Source of the DNA: Streptomyces thinghirensis
Lineage (GTDB): Bacteria > Actinomycetota > Actinomycetia > Streptomycetales > Streptomycetaceae
DNA: 64,000 nucleotides
Assembly (NCBI GenBank): GCA_021502835.1
Contig: JAKFGP010000040.1
Span: 62,001 to 126,000, forward strand
Direction of reading: 5' to 3'
Shown: in pieces, positions 19,982-29,623 of the stretch
Layout of the letters: each line of letters opens with the position of its first letter
Numbering within the stretch: the stretch's first letter is position 1
Program-made: the position numbers and the translations under genes
Notes under the pieces: generated by a model
Database searches by the model: none
Seen by the model: only the letters and a program-made list of their open reading frames with translations
Told to the model about the DNA's origin: nothing

Positions 19982-20592
19982 ATGGCTGGACCCCAGCGCC
20001 GCGGTGGCGGTGCCGGTGGCGGCGAGCGGCGGGACCGGAAGGGCCGTGACGGCGGCGCAGCTGCCGCCGAGAAGACCGCTTACGTTGGAGGAAGCGCTCG
20101 TCGCGATCAACCGCGTCGCCAAGGTTGGCGGGGTGGTCGTCGCTTCAACTTCACCGCGCTGGTCGTGGTGGGCGACGGTGACGGCACCGTGGGTGTCGGT
20201 TACGGCAAGGCCAAGGAGGTGCCGGCCGCCATCGCCAAGGGTGTTGAGGAGGGCCGGGAGAAGCACTTCTTCAAGGTCCCCCGCATCCAGGGCACCATCC
20301 CGCACCCCATCCAGGGTGAGAAGGCTGCCGGCGTCGTGCTGCTCGAGCCCGCGTCCCCGGGTACCGGTGTTATCGCCGGTGGTCCGGTGCGTGCCGTGCT
20401 CGAGTGCGCCGGTATTCACGATGTGCTGTCGAAGTCTCTCGGCTCCGACAACCAGATCAACATCGTGCACGCGACCGTGGAGGCCCTCAAGGGCCTGCAG
20501 CGTCCCGAGGAGATCATGACCCGCCGTGGTCTGCCGCTCGAGGACGTCGCCCCCGCGCTCTTCTCCGTGCACGTGCCGGGGCGGGTGCGTAA
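19982..20592 (+). CDS. rpsE: 30S ribosomal protein S5 (frameshifted)
   Basis: Contributes to decoding fidelity and mRNA entry. It starts [20 protein letters not shown] with the basic glycine-rich extension common in actinobacteria, then frameshifts near 20085 and 20135. From there the frame [40 protein letters not shown] and [20 protein letters not shown] is clear. A further error near 20553 hides the end; the corrected C-terminus is [11 protein letters not shown] with TAA at 20590-20592. Confidence 0.94.
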
Positions 20593-20594
20593 TC

Positions 20595-20778
20595 ATGGCG
20601 CAGCTCAAGATTACGCAGGTCAAGTCCTACATCGGCAGCTTAAAGCAGAACCACCGTGACACCCTGCGTTCCTTGGTCTCAAGGGGATCAACACGCAGGT
20701 CGTCAAGGAGGACCGCCCCAGTTCCGCGGCATGGTGCACACCGTCCGCCACCTCGTGACAGTCGAGGAGGTCGACTGA
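20595..20778 (+). CDS. rpmD: 50S ribosomal protein L30 (frameshifted)
   Basis: A small ferredoxin-like large-subunit protein of about 60 residues. [20 protein letters not shown] and RDTLRSL are read before indels near 20680 and 20718. [12 protein letters not shown], then [18 protein letters not shown], finish the protein, with TGA at 20776-20778. It is in its normal place between rpsE and rplO. Confidence 0.92.
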
Positions 20779-20780
20779 TC

Positions 20781-21232
20781 ATGGGTGAGCAGAACCCGCT
20801 CAAGATCCACAACCTCCGTCCCGCCCCGGGCGCAAGACCGCCAAGACCCGTACCGGTCGTGGTGAGGCGTCGAAGGTAAGGCGGCGGTCGTGGTACCAAG
20901 GGTACGAAGGCCCATTACCAGGTTCCGGAGCGCTTCGAGGGTGGCCAGATGCCCCTCCACATGCGTCTTCCGAAGCTGAAGGGCTTCAAGAACCCGTTCA
21001 AGACCGAGTTCCAGGTCGTGAACCTCGACAAGCTGGCCGCGCTCTACCCCGAGGTGGCGAGGTCTGCCGTCGAGGGTCTGGTGGCCAAGGGTGCCGTTCG
21101 CAAGAACAGCCTCGTCAAGGTCCTCGGCCAGGGCGAGATCTCCGTGGCGCTGCAGGTGACGGTCGACGCCGTCTCCGGCTCCGCCAAGGAGAAGATCACC
21201 GCCGCCGACGTGCCGTCACCGAGCTCGTCTGA
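20781..21232 (+). CDS. rplO: 50S ribosomal protein L15 (frameshifted)
   Basis: A late-assembly large-subunit protein. [18 protein letters not shown] is followed by errors near 20832 and 20875, then [53 protein letters not shown] and [20 protein letters not shown]. Further indels lie near 21056 and 21210. The C-terminus VTELV precedes TGA at 21230-21232. It ends the spc ribosomal protein set and is followed by a hairpin. Confidence 0.93.
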
Positions 21233-21265
21233 ACCTTCCAGGCGTCTCGATGACTTGAGCGATCC

Positions 21266-21302
21266 CCAACCGGGGATGCCCACAAAGGGGTATCCCGGTT
21301 GG
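21266..21302 (+). terminator. Hairpin between rplO and secY
   Basis: ccaaccggggatgccc and ggggtatcccggttgg form a long stem with one or two mismatches and a loop of about five bases. No clear T run follows, as is common in streptomycete terminators. It probably reduces read-through from the ribosomal genes into secY. Confidence 0.6.
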
Positions 21303-21472
21303 TCGTTCCCCTGAGGAAGTGCTCCCGCCGGTAGGGTGGCCTGCGCTGCCCTCTTTCACGGGTGCGTCACGCAGGGCCTCTGGGCGGCAGTTGACCGTTA
21401 CTTACTTAGTCGTCAGTCGAATCCTCAAGACCGTCACCCATGACGCAGTAGCGCAGGGGTCGCAGGAGGCCC

Positions 21473-22793
21473 GTGCTCACCGCGTTCGCCCGGGCGTTCA
21501 AGACGCCCGACCTGCGCAAGAAGCTGCTCTTCACGCTCGGCATCATCGTGGTCTACCGGCTTGGTACCCACATCCCCATCCCAGGCGTCGATTACAAGAA
21601 CGTCCAGGTGCGTGGACAAGGAGCGTCCGGCAACCAGGGTCCCCTCGGCATGATCAACATGTTCAGCGGTGGCGCGCTGCTGCAGATCACGGTCTTCGCG
21701 CTCGGCATCATGCCGTACATCACGGCGAGCATCATTCTGCAGCTGCTGACCGTGGTCATCCCGCGCCTGGAAGCCTTGAAGAGGGAGGGCCAGGCGGGCG
21801 CGGCGAAGATCACGCAGTACACCCGCTACCTGACCATCGCGCTCGCCATCCTGCAGGGCACCGGCCTGGTGGCCACCGCCCCCAGCGGTGCCATGTTCTC
21901 CGGCTGCACCGTCGGCGAGTCGGATCGTCCCCGACCAGGCGATCTTCACCACCGTCATCATGGTCATCACCATGACCGCCGGTACGGCTTCTCGTCCGCC
22001 ACTTCGGCTCGGTGAGCTGATCACCGAGCAGCGGCATCGGCAACGGCATGTCGATCCTGATGTTCATCTCGATCGCCGCGACCTTCCCCTCCGCTCTGTG
22101 GGCCATCAAGGAGGAGGGCAGCCTGGCGGACGGCTGGATCGAGTTCGGCACCGTCATGCTCGTCGGCTTCGTCATGATCGGCCTGGTGGTCTTCGTGGAG
22201 CAGGCCCAGCGCCGCATTCCGGTCCAGTACGCGAAGCGCATGATCGGCCGCCGTTCCTACGGTGGACGTCGACGTACATCCCGCTCAAGGTGAACCAGGC
22301 GGGCATCATCCCCGTCATCTTCGCCTCGTCGCTGCTCTACATCCCGGCGCTGGTCGTCCAGTTCTCGAACTCGACGTCGGGCTGGGCCACCTGGATCAAC
22401 AAGAACCTCGCGGACACCGGAGCGGCCGCCGCACATCATCCTGTACTTCTTCCTGATCGTCTTCTTCGCCTTCTTCTACGTGGCCATCACGTTCAACCCC
22501 GAGAAGTCGCGGACAACATGAAGAAGTATGGTGGGTTCATCCGGGCATCCGGGCTGGCCGACCGACCGCTGAGTATCTGAGCTACGTACTCAACCGGATC
22601 ACCTGGCCGGGTTCGCTGTATCTGGGCCTGATCTCTCTCGTACCGACAATGGCGTTGGCCGGTTTCGGGAGCAAACCAGAACTTCCCGTTCGGCGGGACC
22701 AGCATCCTCATCATCGTGGGTGTGGGTCTTGAGACGGTGAAGCAGATCGAGAGCCAGCTCCAGCAGCGCAATTACGAAGGGTTCCTCCGCTGG
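21473..22793 (+). CDS. secY: Preprotein translocase subunit SecY (many frameshifts)
   Basis: The central ten-helix channel of the Sec export machinery. GTG 21473 with caggaggc upstream starts [20 protein letters not shown]. The first helix ([20 protein letters not shown]) and plug/second helix region ([19 protein letters not shown]) are clean. Frameshifts follow near 21915, 22000, 22030, 22262, 22430, 22505, 22565 and 22668. Other recognisable pieces are [55 protein letters not shown] and [19 protein letters not shown]. The expected stop after GFLR reads TGG instead of TGA at 22791-22793, overlapping the adk start; I take it as a base error. Confidence 0.93.
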
Positions 22794-23452
22794 TGCGAAT
22801 CGTCCTCGTCGGGCCGCCGGGTGCCGGTAGGGGAACGCAGGCCACCCGCCTTGCCGAGACGCTGCACATTCCGCACATCTCCACGGGTGACCTGTTCCGC
22901 GCCAACATCAGCCGGCAGACGGAGCTGGGCAAGCTCGCCAATCGTACATGGACGCCGGCAACCTCGTACCGGACGAGGTGACCATCGCCAGTGGCGAAGG
23001 ACCGCATGGAGCAGCCCGACGCCGAGGGCGGCTTCCTGCTGGACGGCTTCCCGCGCAACGTCTCCCAGGCCGAGGCGCTGGACGAGGCTCCTCGAGACCG
23101 AGGACATGAAGCTCGACGCGGTGCTGGACCTCGGAGGCCCCGGAGGACGGGGTCGTCAAGCGGATCGCCGGTCGGCGTGTCTGCCGCAACGACTCCGCTC
23201 GTGTCTTCCACGTGGCGTACACGCCGCCGAAGAAGGAAGGCGTCTGCGACGTCTGCGGCGGCGAGCTGTACCAGCGCGGACGACGACTCCGAGGAGACGG
23301 TCCGCAAGCGGCTCGAGGGTCTACCACACTGCAGACCGAGCCGATCATCGACTACTACAAGGCCCGAGCGGCCTTTTGCCACGATCTCCGCGATGGGGAA
23401 GGTGGCGGACGTCACGAAGCGGAGCCGTATCCCGGCGCTATCCGGTTCGTAA
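22793..23452 (+). CDS. adk: Adenylate kinase (many frameshifts)
   Basis: Interconverts ATP, ADP and AMP. The start GTG 22793 gives [16 protein letters not shown]; the P-loop lysine expected at residue 13 is read as arginine (agg for aag). [20 protein letters not shown] is the AMP-binding part, and [20 protein letters not shown] with [11 protein letters not shown] follows. The LID domain keeps [13 protein letters not shown]. Frameshifts lie near 22945, 22988, 23092, 23135, 23280, 23322 and 23372. The end is uncertain; the last in-frame stop after GKVADVTKR is at 23450-23452. It is coupled to secY. Confidence 0.9.
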
Positions 23453-23534
23453 CGGCATGCCTAGAAGGCAGCCCCCACCGGCAGCGGCCGCTGCTACTCT
23501 TGGGGACCCCAAAGAAATGCTCTGCCGAGGAGGT

Positions 23535-24770
23535 ATGGCCATCCAAGCTCGAACAGTCGCCACGATCCGACGATTCCACCGAGCGGGAGCAGCCGTCGCT
23601 GCTCCGCCGCAAGCGTCACCCCAGCCTAGCCAGTCACGCGGCCAGCGGTCGCGGTGGTCGCCGCATTCATCAGGTGTCGTTGGCCCTGAGCGGGCGGTGA
23701 CCGGAAGGGGCGGTCGAAACCCTCGGACGTGGCAGCCCGTCCGGACCGATTCCCCGCCGCGCGAGCTGGTAGCCGCAGGGCAGGTCGCCGTCTCGGCGTA
23801 CTACACGACGGCGACTCGTGCAGCAACCGGACGGGGGACGCGGTGAACGCGCGTGAGTGGAGTCTGTACGAGCGCCGAGACCAAGCGGTACGAGAAGACC
23901 GACTGGGCACAGCTCGATGTCAAGCTCCCGGAATGAAGACGGCCGCCGTGCTGGGGGGCGATCTGCCTGTCAGCCGCACAGAGCCTGATGAGATCTGTCG
24001 ACGGGCAAGGTCAAGCGCTGGATCGAGGTCGACAGGGAGGCGTCGGCGGTGTGCAGTTCTCGCCGGACGGCGAGCGCCTGGTGGCGACGACGTACGGCCA
24101 CAACCCGGACGGCCTCTTCAAGGACGCGCCGGTGCATGTGGAGGCGCGTCGGAGGGTGACGGTGGTCGGAGACGCCGGGGCCCAAGCAGAGCCGTACCGG
24201 CTTCTATGTCATCGATGTCGACTCAGGCCAGGCGGAATTCGGGTGAGCGGCCGGCCAGTAGGACAGTCTTGCGGCCATGGTCGGCACCGGGCGTCAGGAC
24301 TTCAGCTCGGAGCCGGAACGGCGACCTGCTGTGGGAGCAGAGGCTCGACCAGCCGGGCGAGGGAACTGGTTACGACGTGGACGGCAGGCTGAAGGCGCTT
24401 CCGCAGCAGAAGACTGATCTGGATCTTTCCGCCGGTGGCTGCCGTCCCCGGACGGAGAACTTGTGACTGGCGGCTTCGCGGGGAATAAGGACGGCCAGAT
24501 CGTTTCCGCGCGTTCTCGACGCGAAGACCGGCAAGCAGAACGCAGTCGTACCCGGACAGCAGCTTCTCGCGTGGGCGGGACAACAGCCATCTCATCGCCT
24601 GGCGGTGTGACCCCAGCCAGTGCCAGCTCCGGCAAGGGCGAGTTCCGCAACCAGCTGGTCCTGGTCAGCCTGGACGGCGACAAGGTGACTCCGCTCTCGG
24701 GTTTCCATGCAAAGCCGAAGTCGACTACGCCTCGGCTGCTGGACCCCGGTCTTCACAAGCGCGACTTATG
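23535..24770 (+). pseudogene. Beta-propeller/WD40-like protein gene, disrupted
   Basis: An extra gene inserted between adk and map. Pieces in all three frames read like a secreted or cytoplasmic propeller protein: [18 protein letters not shown] near the N-terminus, then VQFSPDGERLVATTYGHN, FYVIDVDSGQ, NGDLLWEQRLDQPG, DGELVTGGFAGNKDG and FRNQLVLVSLDGDKVTPLSG. The repeated SPDG and xVxxxDGxK strands are typical of WD40 or TolB-like blades. At least eight frame changes occur, more per kilobase than in the flanking essential genes, so either sequence quality is worst here or the gene is truly decaying. Start and end are approximate. Function unknown. Confidence 0.5.
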
Positions 24771-24949
24771 TCGCCGCGAGTCCCCAGGCGGATGGCCCGC
24801 CTGGGATCGGCTACAAGCTGCCGGCCGTACGGACGATCAATCAGATCGTCTGCACCGGCCAGGCGATCTTCGGGGCACCAGATGTGGCGTGCGCACACAT
24901 CGACACTATGTCGAGGTCTCCGTACAACCTCAAACCCATCGGTGTCAGT

Positions 24950-25336
24950 GGGCCTACTCGTCGAGTACCAGTTCGAGCGGGCCGCAGGAGCCGGTGCCGT
25001 GCCAGCAGACGGCAGACCGTGCGAGATGTTGCCTATCATGTCGTAGCCATTGTTGGACCGGTCGCAGCCGGAGTCTCCGCCGCGTCGTCTTCCTTGATGA
25101 CGAACCAGGCCGGTGCCGTTGCTGTTGAGTCGCTCAGGTACCCCGTAGAAGCGCCGTAGCCGTCAGCCCTTTTGTCGCAGACCGTGATGTCGTCACCGTC
25201 GTCGTTGAACATCACGTGCCCCAGTCGCCGGCTGGAGAACCCTCGTTGCCGACCAGAGCAGGCGGGGCGCGGTGAAACCGACCAGAGCAACGGCAGCACC
25301 GGTCACGGCCAGGCAGGACGGGTTATAGCGATCCAC
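24950..25336 (-). CDS. Small secreted hypothetical protein (frameshifted)
   Basis: Opposite-strand gene between the propeller-like gene and map. GTG at 25336 with gagg upstream starts VDRYNPSCLAVTGAAVALV, a plausible signal peptide or membrane anchor. The next frames give HVMFNDDGDDITVCDKRADG, YGASTGYLSDST, AWFVIKEDDAAE and YDMIGNISHGLPSAG. Small streptomycete secreted proteins with a CDxxADG motif look like this, but I cannot name a family. The 3' end is uncertain because of indels near 25130, 25040 and 24990. Confidence 0.45.
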
Positions 25337-25464
25337 TTGTACCTCTGTTTCTGAGACCGTGTATCCGGCCCGGAGCGGCCAGCCGTTTAGCGGTCTAACA
25401 GCACCGGCACCACCGGTGTTAACTGCGGGGCTAGGTGGCCAGTTGGGCACGTCAGCGGCATTTG

Positions 25465-25493
25465 TTGCGGAGATTGGCAAGTCCGATTACAGT
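25465..25493 (+). promoter_or_regulatory. Candidate promoter for map
   Basis: TTGCGG (25465-25470), a 17-bp spacer and TACAGT (25488-25493) form a plausible vegetative promoter about 135 bp upstream of map. It would keep map expressed despite the insertion that separates it from secY-adk. Position-based inference. Confidence 0.4.
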
Positions 25494-25626
25494 CGCGGGG
25501 GCAGCGAGACCGACCGGAGGCCATCACCCACCCGGGGAGGCCTGTCGGGTGGCCGCCACCCCGGCCAGGTCATGGGGCCGCGTATCGTGGAGGGGATAAA
25601 CGTAAACCACGCGGCAGAGCAGCCGG

Positions 25627-26464
25627 ATGTGGTGGAGATAAGGGCAACCCGAGCAGATCATGAGGATGCGCGAGCGCAGGGCCTGGTCGTCGCTGCCATC
25701 CGCGGCCACGCGCAGGGCGGCCGTGCAGCGCCACGACCGAGGACCTGGACCCAGGTCGCCCGCAAGGTGCTCACGGAGTACAACGCCAGGCGAACTTCCT
25801 CGGCTACGGCGGCGGCGCCCGGCGACCATCTGCACGTCCGTGAACAGGGTCGTCGTCCACGGCATCCGTCCGACGACGTCGTCCTCAAGGACGGCGACGT
25901 CATCTCCATCGACTGCGGCGCGATCATCGACAGCTGGCGGCGACGCCGCGTACACGGCCTTCGTCGGCTCGGTCTCCACGAACTGGTCGAGCTGTCGGAG
26001 TTACCGAGGTCGATGTGGGCGGAGCATCGCGGCCATGGAAGCAGGGCAACCGGCTCGTCGACGTCTCCCGGGCCATCGGGACGGCCACGCATCCACCGCC
26101 AGCCGAAGCCCGGCGGCGCTAGTACTGGGATCATCGAGTAGCTGCCGCGGCATCTGCGGCCACCGAAGATGCGCGCGGACCCGCACCTGCTGGACTACGT
26201 CGACCGCCGGCGCGGCGGGGCCCCTGGCTGGTCGCCCAGCTCCTGCCTGGCCATCGAGCCGATGGTGTCCCTCAGTACCCGCGCACCGGGGCCCTCGAGG
26301 ACGAGTGGACGGTCATCACAGCGGACGGCACCTGGTCCTCTCCGCAGGGCGCGCTCGGTGGCGCTCACGGAACAGGGACCCGCTGGTCCTGACATCCCCA
26401 CGACGGCGGCAAGGCGAAGCTGGCGGAGCTGGGCGTCACGGCGGCGCCGGATCCGCTGGCCTGA
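25627..26464 (+). CDS. map: Methionine aminopeptidase (many frameshifts)
   Basis: A metalloenzyme that removes the initiator methionine. The sequence is heavily damaged but identifiable: LVVAAI, TWTQVARKVLTEYNA (normally DLDQVARKVL), FLGYGG-type sequence, NRVVVHGI, VVLKDGDVISIDCGAIID with the first metal aspartate, DAAYTAFVGS with the second, MRADPHLLDYVDRR, SSCLAIEPMVSL with the metal glutamate, and [14 protein letters not shown] at the end. A start ATG at 25627 needs the extra T at 25630 removed to give MVEI. Stop TGA at 26462-26464. About ten indels plus several substitutions, more than in the ribosomal genes. Confidence 0.88.
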
Positions 26465-26620
26465 CCGGGGCCCGCGCCCACGGCGGCCGGTCGGGAGGCC
26501 GGCCCAGCCCTTCAGCTTGTGAGGCGCCCTGGCACCGATCCACCGAGGGGCGTCCGGGGGAGGGCGGCGGCAAGAAGCGGAACCGGCTCGGGAGCGGGCG
26601 TCACGGCGGCGCCGGATCCG
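26431..26620 (+). repeat. Direct duplication of the map 3' end
   Basis: The 25 bases gggcgtcacggcggcgccgg plus atccg at 26431-26455 recur exactly at 26596-26620, 165 bp downstream. Weaker similarity extends upstream of both copies (ggcggcaag plus related sequence). The first copy encodes the normal Map C-terminus [10 protein letters not shown]; the second lies in the intergenic region. Confidence 0.85.
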
Positions 26621-26823
26621 CCGGTGGCGTGAGGCTTTCTGTGCCGGGGTGATTTCCGCGTCGCATAACGATCACCCCGGTGGGGCCAGGCTACCTCGTT
26701 TCGCCTTTTCCGGGTGTGCTGACGTAGACGGCTCGTCGGCTCTCGTGCCCACCCGCATGCCTGCATGCATTCGCGTTGCCGCAGGGGAGTCGATCAAGGT
26801 GAGTCGATTCGAAGGAGCGAAGC
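26465..26823 (+). other. Intergenic region map-infA
   Basis: 359 bp with no gene. It contains the second copy of the map 3' end (26596-26620), a 10-bp inverted repeat (26644-26680) and, further down, a possible -10 hexamer TAGACG at 26725-26730 for infA with no convincing -35. The last 60 bases before infA include gaaggagcg, a good ribosome binding site. Confidence 0.55.
26644..26680 (+). terminator. Inverted repeat downstream of map
   Basis: ccggggtgat and atcaccccgg are perfect 10-bp arms separated by 17 bp. It could terminate map transcription or be an operator for the infA promoter just downstream. No T run follows. Confidence 0.45.
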
Positions 26824-27044
26824 GTCGCCAAGAAGCAGGTGCCATCGAGATCGAGGGCACTGTCGTCGAAGTCTCTTCCGAACGCCATGTTCAGGGTCGA
26901 GCTCCAGAACAGCCACCGGGTCCTGGCCACATCAGCGGCAAGATGCGCATGCACTACATCCGCATCCTCCCTGACGACCGGGTCGTGGTGGAGCTGTCTC
27001 CGTACGACCTGACGCGTGGCCGGATCGTCTACCGGTACAAGTAG
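26824..27044 (+). CDS. infA: Translation initiation factor IF-1 (frameshifted)
   Basis: The 73-residue S1-fold factor that occupies the A site during initiation. The C-terminal half is clean: [20 protein letters not shown] and [14 protein letters not shown]. Upstream, [11 protein letters not shown] is readable but indels and substitutions near 26838, 26868, 26893 and 26925 disturb the rest. The expected start GTG (GTG GCC AAG AAG) reads GTC at 26824-26826 eight bases after gaaggag; I keep this position as the start and regard the C as an error. Confidence 0.9.
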
Positions 27045-27111
27045 ATCTTGCCCACGTCCCGCGTGTCTCACGCGGGGCCGCCGGCTAACTGACCCGGAGA
27101 ACCTCACGCCC

Positions 27112-27225
27112 ATGAAGGTCAAGCCGAGCGTCAAGAAGATCTGCGACAAGTGCAGGGTGATCCGCCGTCACGGTCGGGTCATGGTCATCTGCGACAACCC
27201 GCGCCACAAGCAGCGCCAGGGCTGA
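27112..27225 (+). CDS. rpmJ: 50S ribosomal protein L36, zinc-binding type
   Basis: A 37-residue protein with intact frame. Cysteines 11, 14 and 27 and histidine 32 ([21 protein letters not shown]) form the zinc site, so this is the C+ type. It is in its normal place between infA and rpsM. Streptomycetes often hold a zinc-free copy elsewhere. Confidence 0.97.
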   Translation: MKVKPSVKKICDKCRVIRRHGRVMVICDNPRHKQRQG

Positions 27226-27443
27226 CGTACGACCGTTCCCTCCGCGATTCGCAAGACTTCGCGCGACGCGACGCTGGATTGTTCATACGCAGGACCCGGA
27301 CGCCCAGGCGTCCGGACACCTGGTTCGGAGGCCGGGGACCCGTGCCGTACCAAATCTGCGACTGTGGCTGTGCCACAGCAGGCGTGGCCGGCGGCCGGAG
27401 ACCGGTTCTGTGGAAGACCTCGAAGATCAACTGGAGCCATTGA
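27226..27443 (+). promoter_or_regulatory. Leader region of rpsM with a perfect hairpin
   Basis: 218 bp gap. cggacgcc-ca-ggcgtccg (27299-27316) is a perfect 8-bp stem. The remaining sequence has no gene. A promoter for the alpha-operon genes rpsM-rpsK-rpoA-rplQ may lie here, but I cannot assign hexamers. Confidence 0.4.
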
Positions 27444-27824
27444 ATGGCACGCGTTTCCGGTGTTGACATCCCGCGCGAAAAGCGCGTCGAGATCGCCCTC
27501 ACCAGTGTTCGGCATCGGCGGACTCTCTTCGCAGCAGACGCTGGCTGCCACCGAGGTGGACCCGACACCCGTGTTCGTGACCTCACCGAGGAGCAGCTCG
27601 TCGCGATCCGCCAGTACGTCGACAACAGCATCATCAAGACCGAGGGTGACCTCCGTCGCGAGGTCCAGGCCGACATCCGCCGCAAGGTCGAGATCGGCAC
27701 CTACCAGGGTCTTCCGCCACCGTCGCGGTCTGCCGTCCGCGGTCAGCGCACCAGCACCAACGCGCGTACCCGCAAGGGCCCGCGTCGCGCCATCGCCGGC
27801 AAGAAGAAGCCGGGCAAGAAGTAG
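27444..27824 (+). CDS. rpsM: 30S ribosomal protein S13 (frameshifted)
   Basis: A protein of the 30S head that contacts the P-site tRNA and the large subunit. [20 protein letters not shown] is followed by a missing or extra base near 27503, [11 protein letters not shown] in a second frame, then [20 protein letters not shown] and [20 protein letters not shown]. An error near 27715 affects RHRRGLP, and the basic tail [20 protein letters not shown] ends the protein. Total about 126 residues, as expected. Confidence 0.96.
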   Translation: MARVSGVDIPREKRVEIALTSVRHRRTLFAADAGCHRGGPDTRVRDLTEEQLVAIRQYVDNSIIKTEGDLRREVQADIRRKVEIGTYQGLPPPSRSAVRGQRTSTNARTRKGPRRAIAGKKKPGKK

Positions 27825-27890
27825 TCCGCAGCGGACTCGCCGTCCAGCGGTCTTCGCTGTAGGACCGACCACCTCCCGTAGGAGAACGAC

Positions 27891-28295
27891 ATGCCCCCCA
27901 AGGGACGTCAGGGCGCTGCCAAGAAGGTGCGCCGCAGGGAAAAGAAGAACGTCGCTCACGGCCACGCGCACATCAAGAGCACGTTCAACAACGACGATCG
28001 TGTCCATCACGGACCCGACCGGCAACGTGATCTCTGGGCCTCCGCCGGCCACGTCGGCTTCAAGGGTTCCCGGAAGTCCACGCCGTTCGCCGCGCAGGAT
28101 GGCAGCCGAGTCGGCTGCCCGTCGCGCTCAGGGAGCACGGCATGCGCAAGGTCGACGTCTTCGTCGGGCCGGAGTTCCGGTCGTGAGACCGCCATCCGTT
28201 CGCTCCAGGCGACCGGCCTCGAGGTCGGCTCGATCCAGGACGGTCACCCGACGCCGCACAACGGCTGCCGTCCGCCGAAGCGCCGTCGCGTCTGA
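27891..28295 (+). CDS. rpsK: 30S ribosomal protein S11 (frameshifted)
   Basis: A protein of the 30S platform. [33 protein letters not shown], then [30 protein letters not shown] and [20 protein letters not shown] are in three frames because of indels near 27993, 28035, 28105, 28160 and 28243. The C-terminus [15 protein letters not shown] is diagnostic. Normal length is 134 residues. Confidence 0.95.
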   Translation: MPPKGRQGAAKKVRRREKKNVAHGHAHIKSTFNNDDRVHHGPDRQRDLWASAGHVGFKGSRKSTPFAAQDGSRVGCPSRSGSTACARSTSSSGRSSGRETAIRSLQATGLEVGSIQDGHPTPHNGCRPPKRRRV

Positions 28296-28438
28296 TCCGT
28301 CGCGTCCCACCGGACGCGTCTGATCTCGCTTCACCAGGGTTTCCGGGCAGGCTACGGCTCTTTCGGGTCGTATCGCCCGTACCCTGCAGTAATAGTCGGG
28401 CGTCAAATGGCGGGCGCCCCCGACTGAAGGATCACCAC

Positions 28439-29460
28439 ATGCTGATCGCTCAGCGTCCCTCGTTGACCGAAAGGTAGTCGACGAGTTCCGCTCCCGGTTC
28501 GTCATCGAGCCGCTGGAGCCGGGCTTCGGCTACAACCCTCGGCAACTCCCTGCGCCGTACGCTCCTCTCCTCGATCCCGGGTGCGGCGGTCACGTCCATC
28601 CGCATCGACGGTGTCCTGCACGAGTTCACCACCGTGCCGGGCGTCAAGGAGGACGTCACCGACCTGATCCTCAACATCAAGCAGCTGGTCGTCTCCTCCG
28701 AGCACGACGAGCCCGTTGTTGATGTACCTGCGCAAGCAGGGCCCGGGTCTGGTCACCGCCGCCGACATCGCGCCCCCGGCCGGTGTCGAGGTGCACACCC
28801 CGACCTCGTCCTCGCCACGCTCAACGGCAAGGGCAAGCTGGAGATGGAGTTGACCGTCGAGCGCGGTCGCGGCTACGTCTCCGCCGTGCAGAACAAGCAG
28901 GTCGGTCAGGAGATCGGGCGCATCCCGGTCGACTCGATCTACTCGCCGGTTCTCAAGGTCACGTACAAGGTCGAGGCCACGCGTGTCGAGCAGCGCACCG
29001 ACTTCGACAAGCTGATCGTCGACGTCGAGACCAAGCAGGCCATGCGTCCGCGCGACGCCATGGCGTCGGCCGGCAAGACCCTGGTCGAGCTGTTCGGTCT
29101 CGCCCGCGAGCTGAACATCGACGCCGAGGGCATCGACATGGGTCCGTCCCCGACGGACGCCGCGCTCGCCGCCGATCTGGCGCTGCCGATCGAGGAGCTG
29201 GAGCTCACCGTTCGGTCGTACAACTGCCTCAAGCGTGAGGGCATCCATTCCGTGGGTGAGCTGGTCGCCCGCTCGAGGCCGACCTCCTGGACATCCGTAA
29301 CTTCGGTGCGAAGTCCATTGACGAGGTCAAGGCCAAGCTGGCCGGCATGGGCCTCGCGCTCAAGGACAGCCCGCCCGGGTTCGACCCGACCGCTGCGGCG
29401 GACGCGTTCGGTGCCGATGACGACGCGGACGCGGGCTTCGTCGAGACCGAGCAGTACTGA
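28439..29460 (+). CDS. rpoA: RNA polymerase alpha subunit (frameshifted)
   Basis: The alpha subunit nucleates polymerase assembly and contacts activators and UP elements. ATG 28439 gives [11 protein letters not shown]. The amino-terminal domain continues [53 protein letters not shown] and [20 protein letters not shown]. The linker and C-terminal domain are [20 protein letters not shown] and [20 protein letters not shown]. Indels near 28470, 28535, 28720, 28795 and 29273. It ends with the acidic tail [16 protein letters not shown] and TGA at 29458-29460. Expected 340 residues. Confidence 0.96.
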
Positions 29461-29499
29461 GAGCTCGGTTCGACGGTTCGTTTTCGGCTGCCGGCCGGC

Positions 29500-29546
29500 T
29501 GTGGCTGGTCGCGCAGTTCCCCCGTGCCCCTTTGGGGCGCGGGGTC
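29500..29546 (+). repeat. REP-like palindromic repeat between rpoA and rplQ
   Basis: gtggctggtcgcgcagttcc followed by ccccgtgcccc-ttt-ggggcgcgggg, a stem of eleven pairs with one wobble. The unit gtggctggtcgcgc is a common dispersed repeat in Streptomyces intergenic DNA, and a second copy begins at 37103 in this window. It may act as a terminator or attenuator within the alpha operon. Confidence 0.7.
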
Positions 29547-29623
29547 TCCGACAGGCGACCGCCTGCTCGGGATACCGACTTCGGTACCTGATACGGCCGG
29601 GGCAGACACCCAGGAGAAACACC

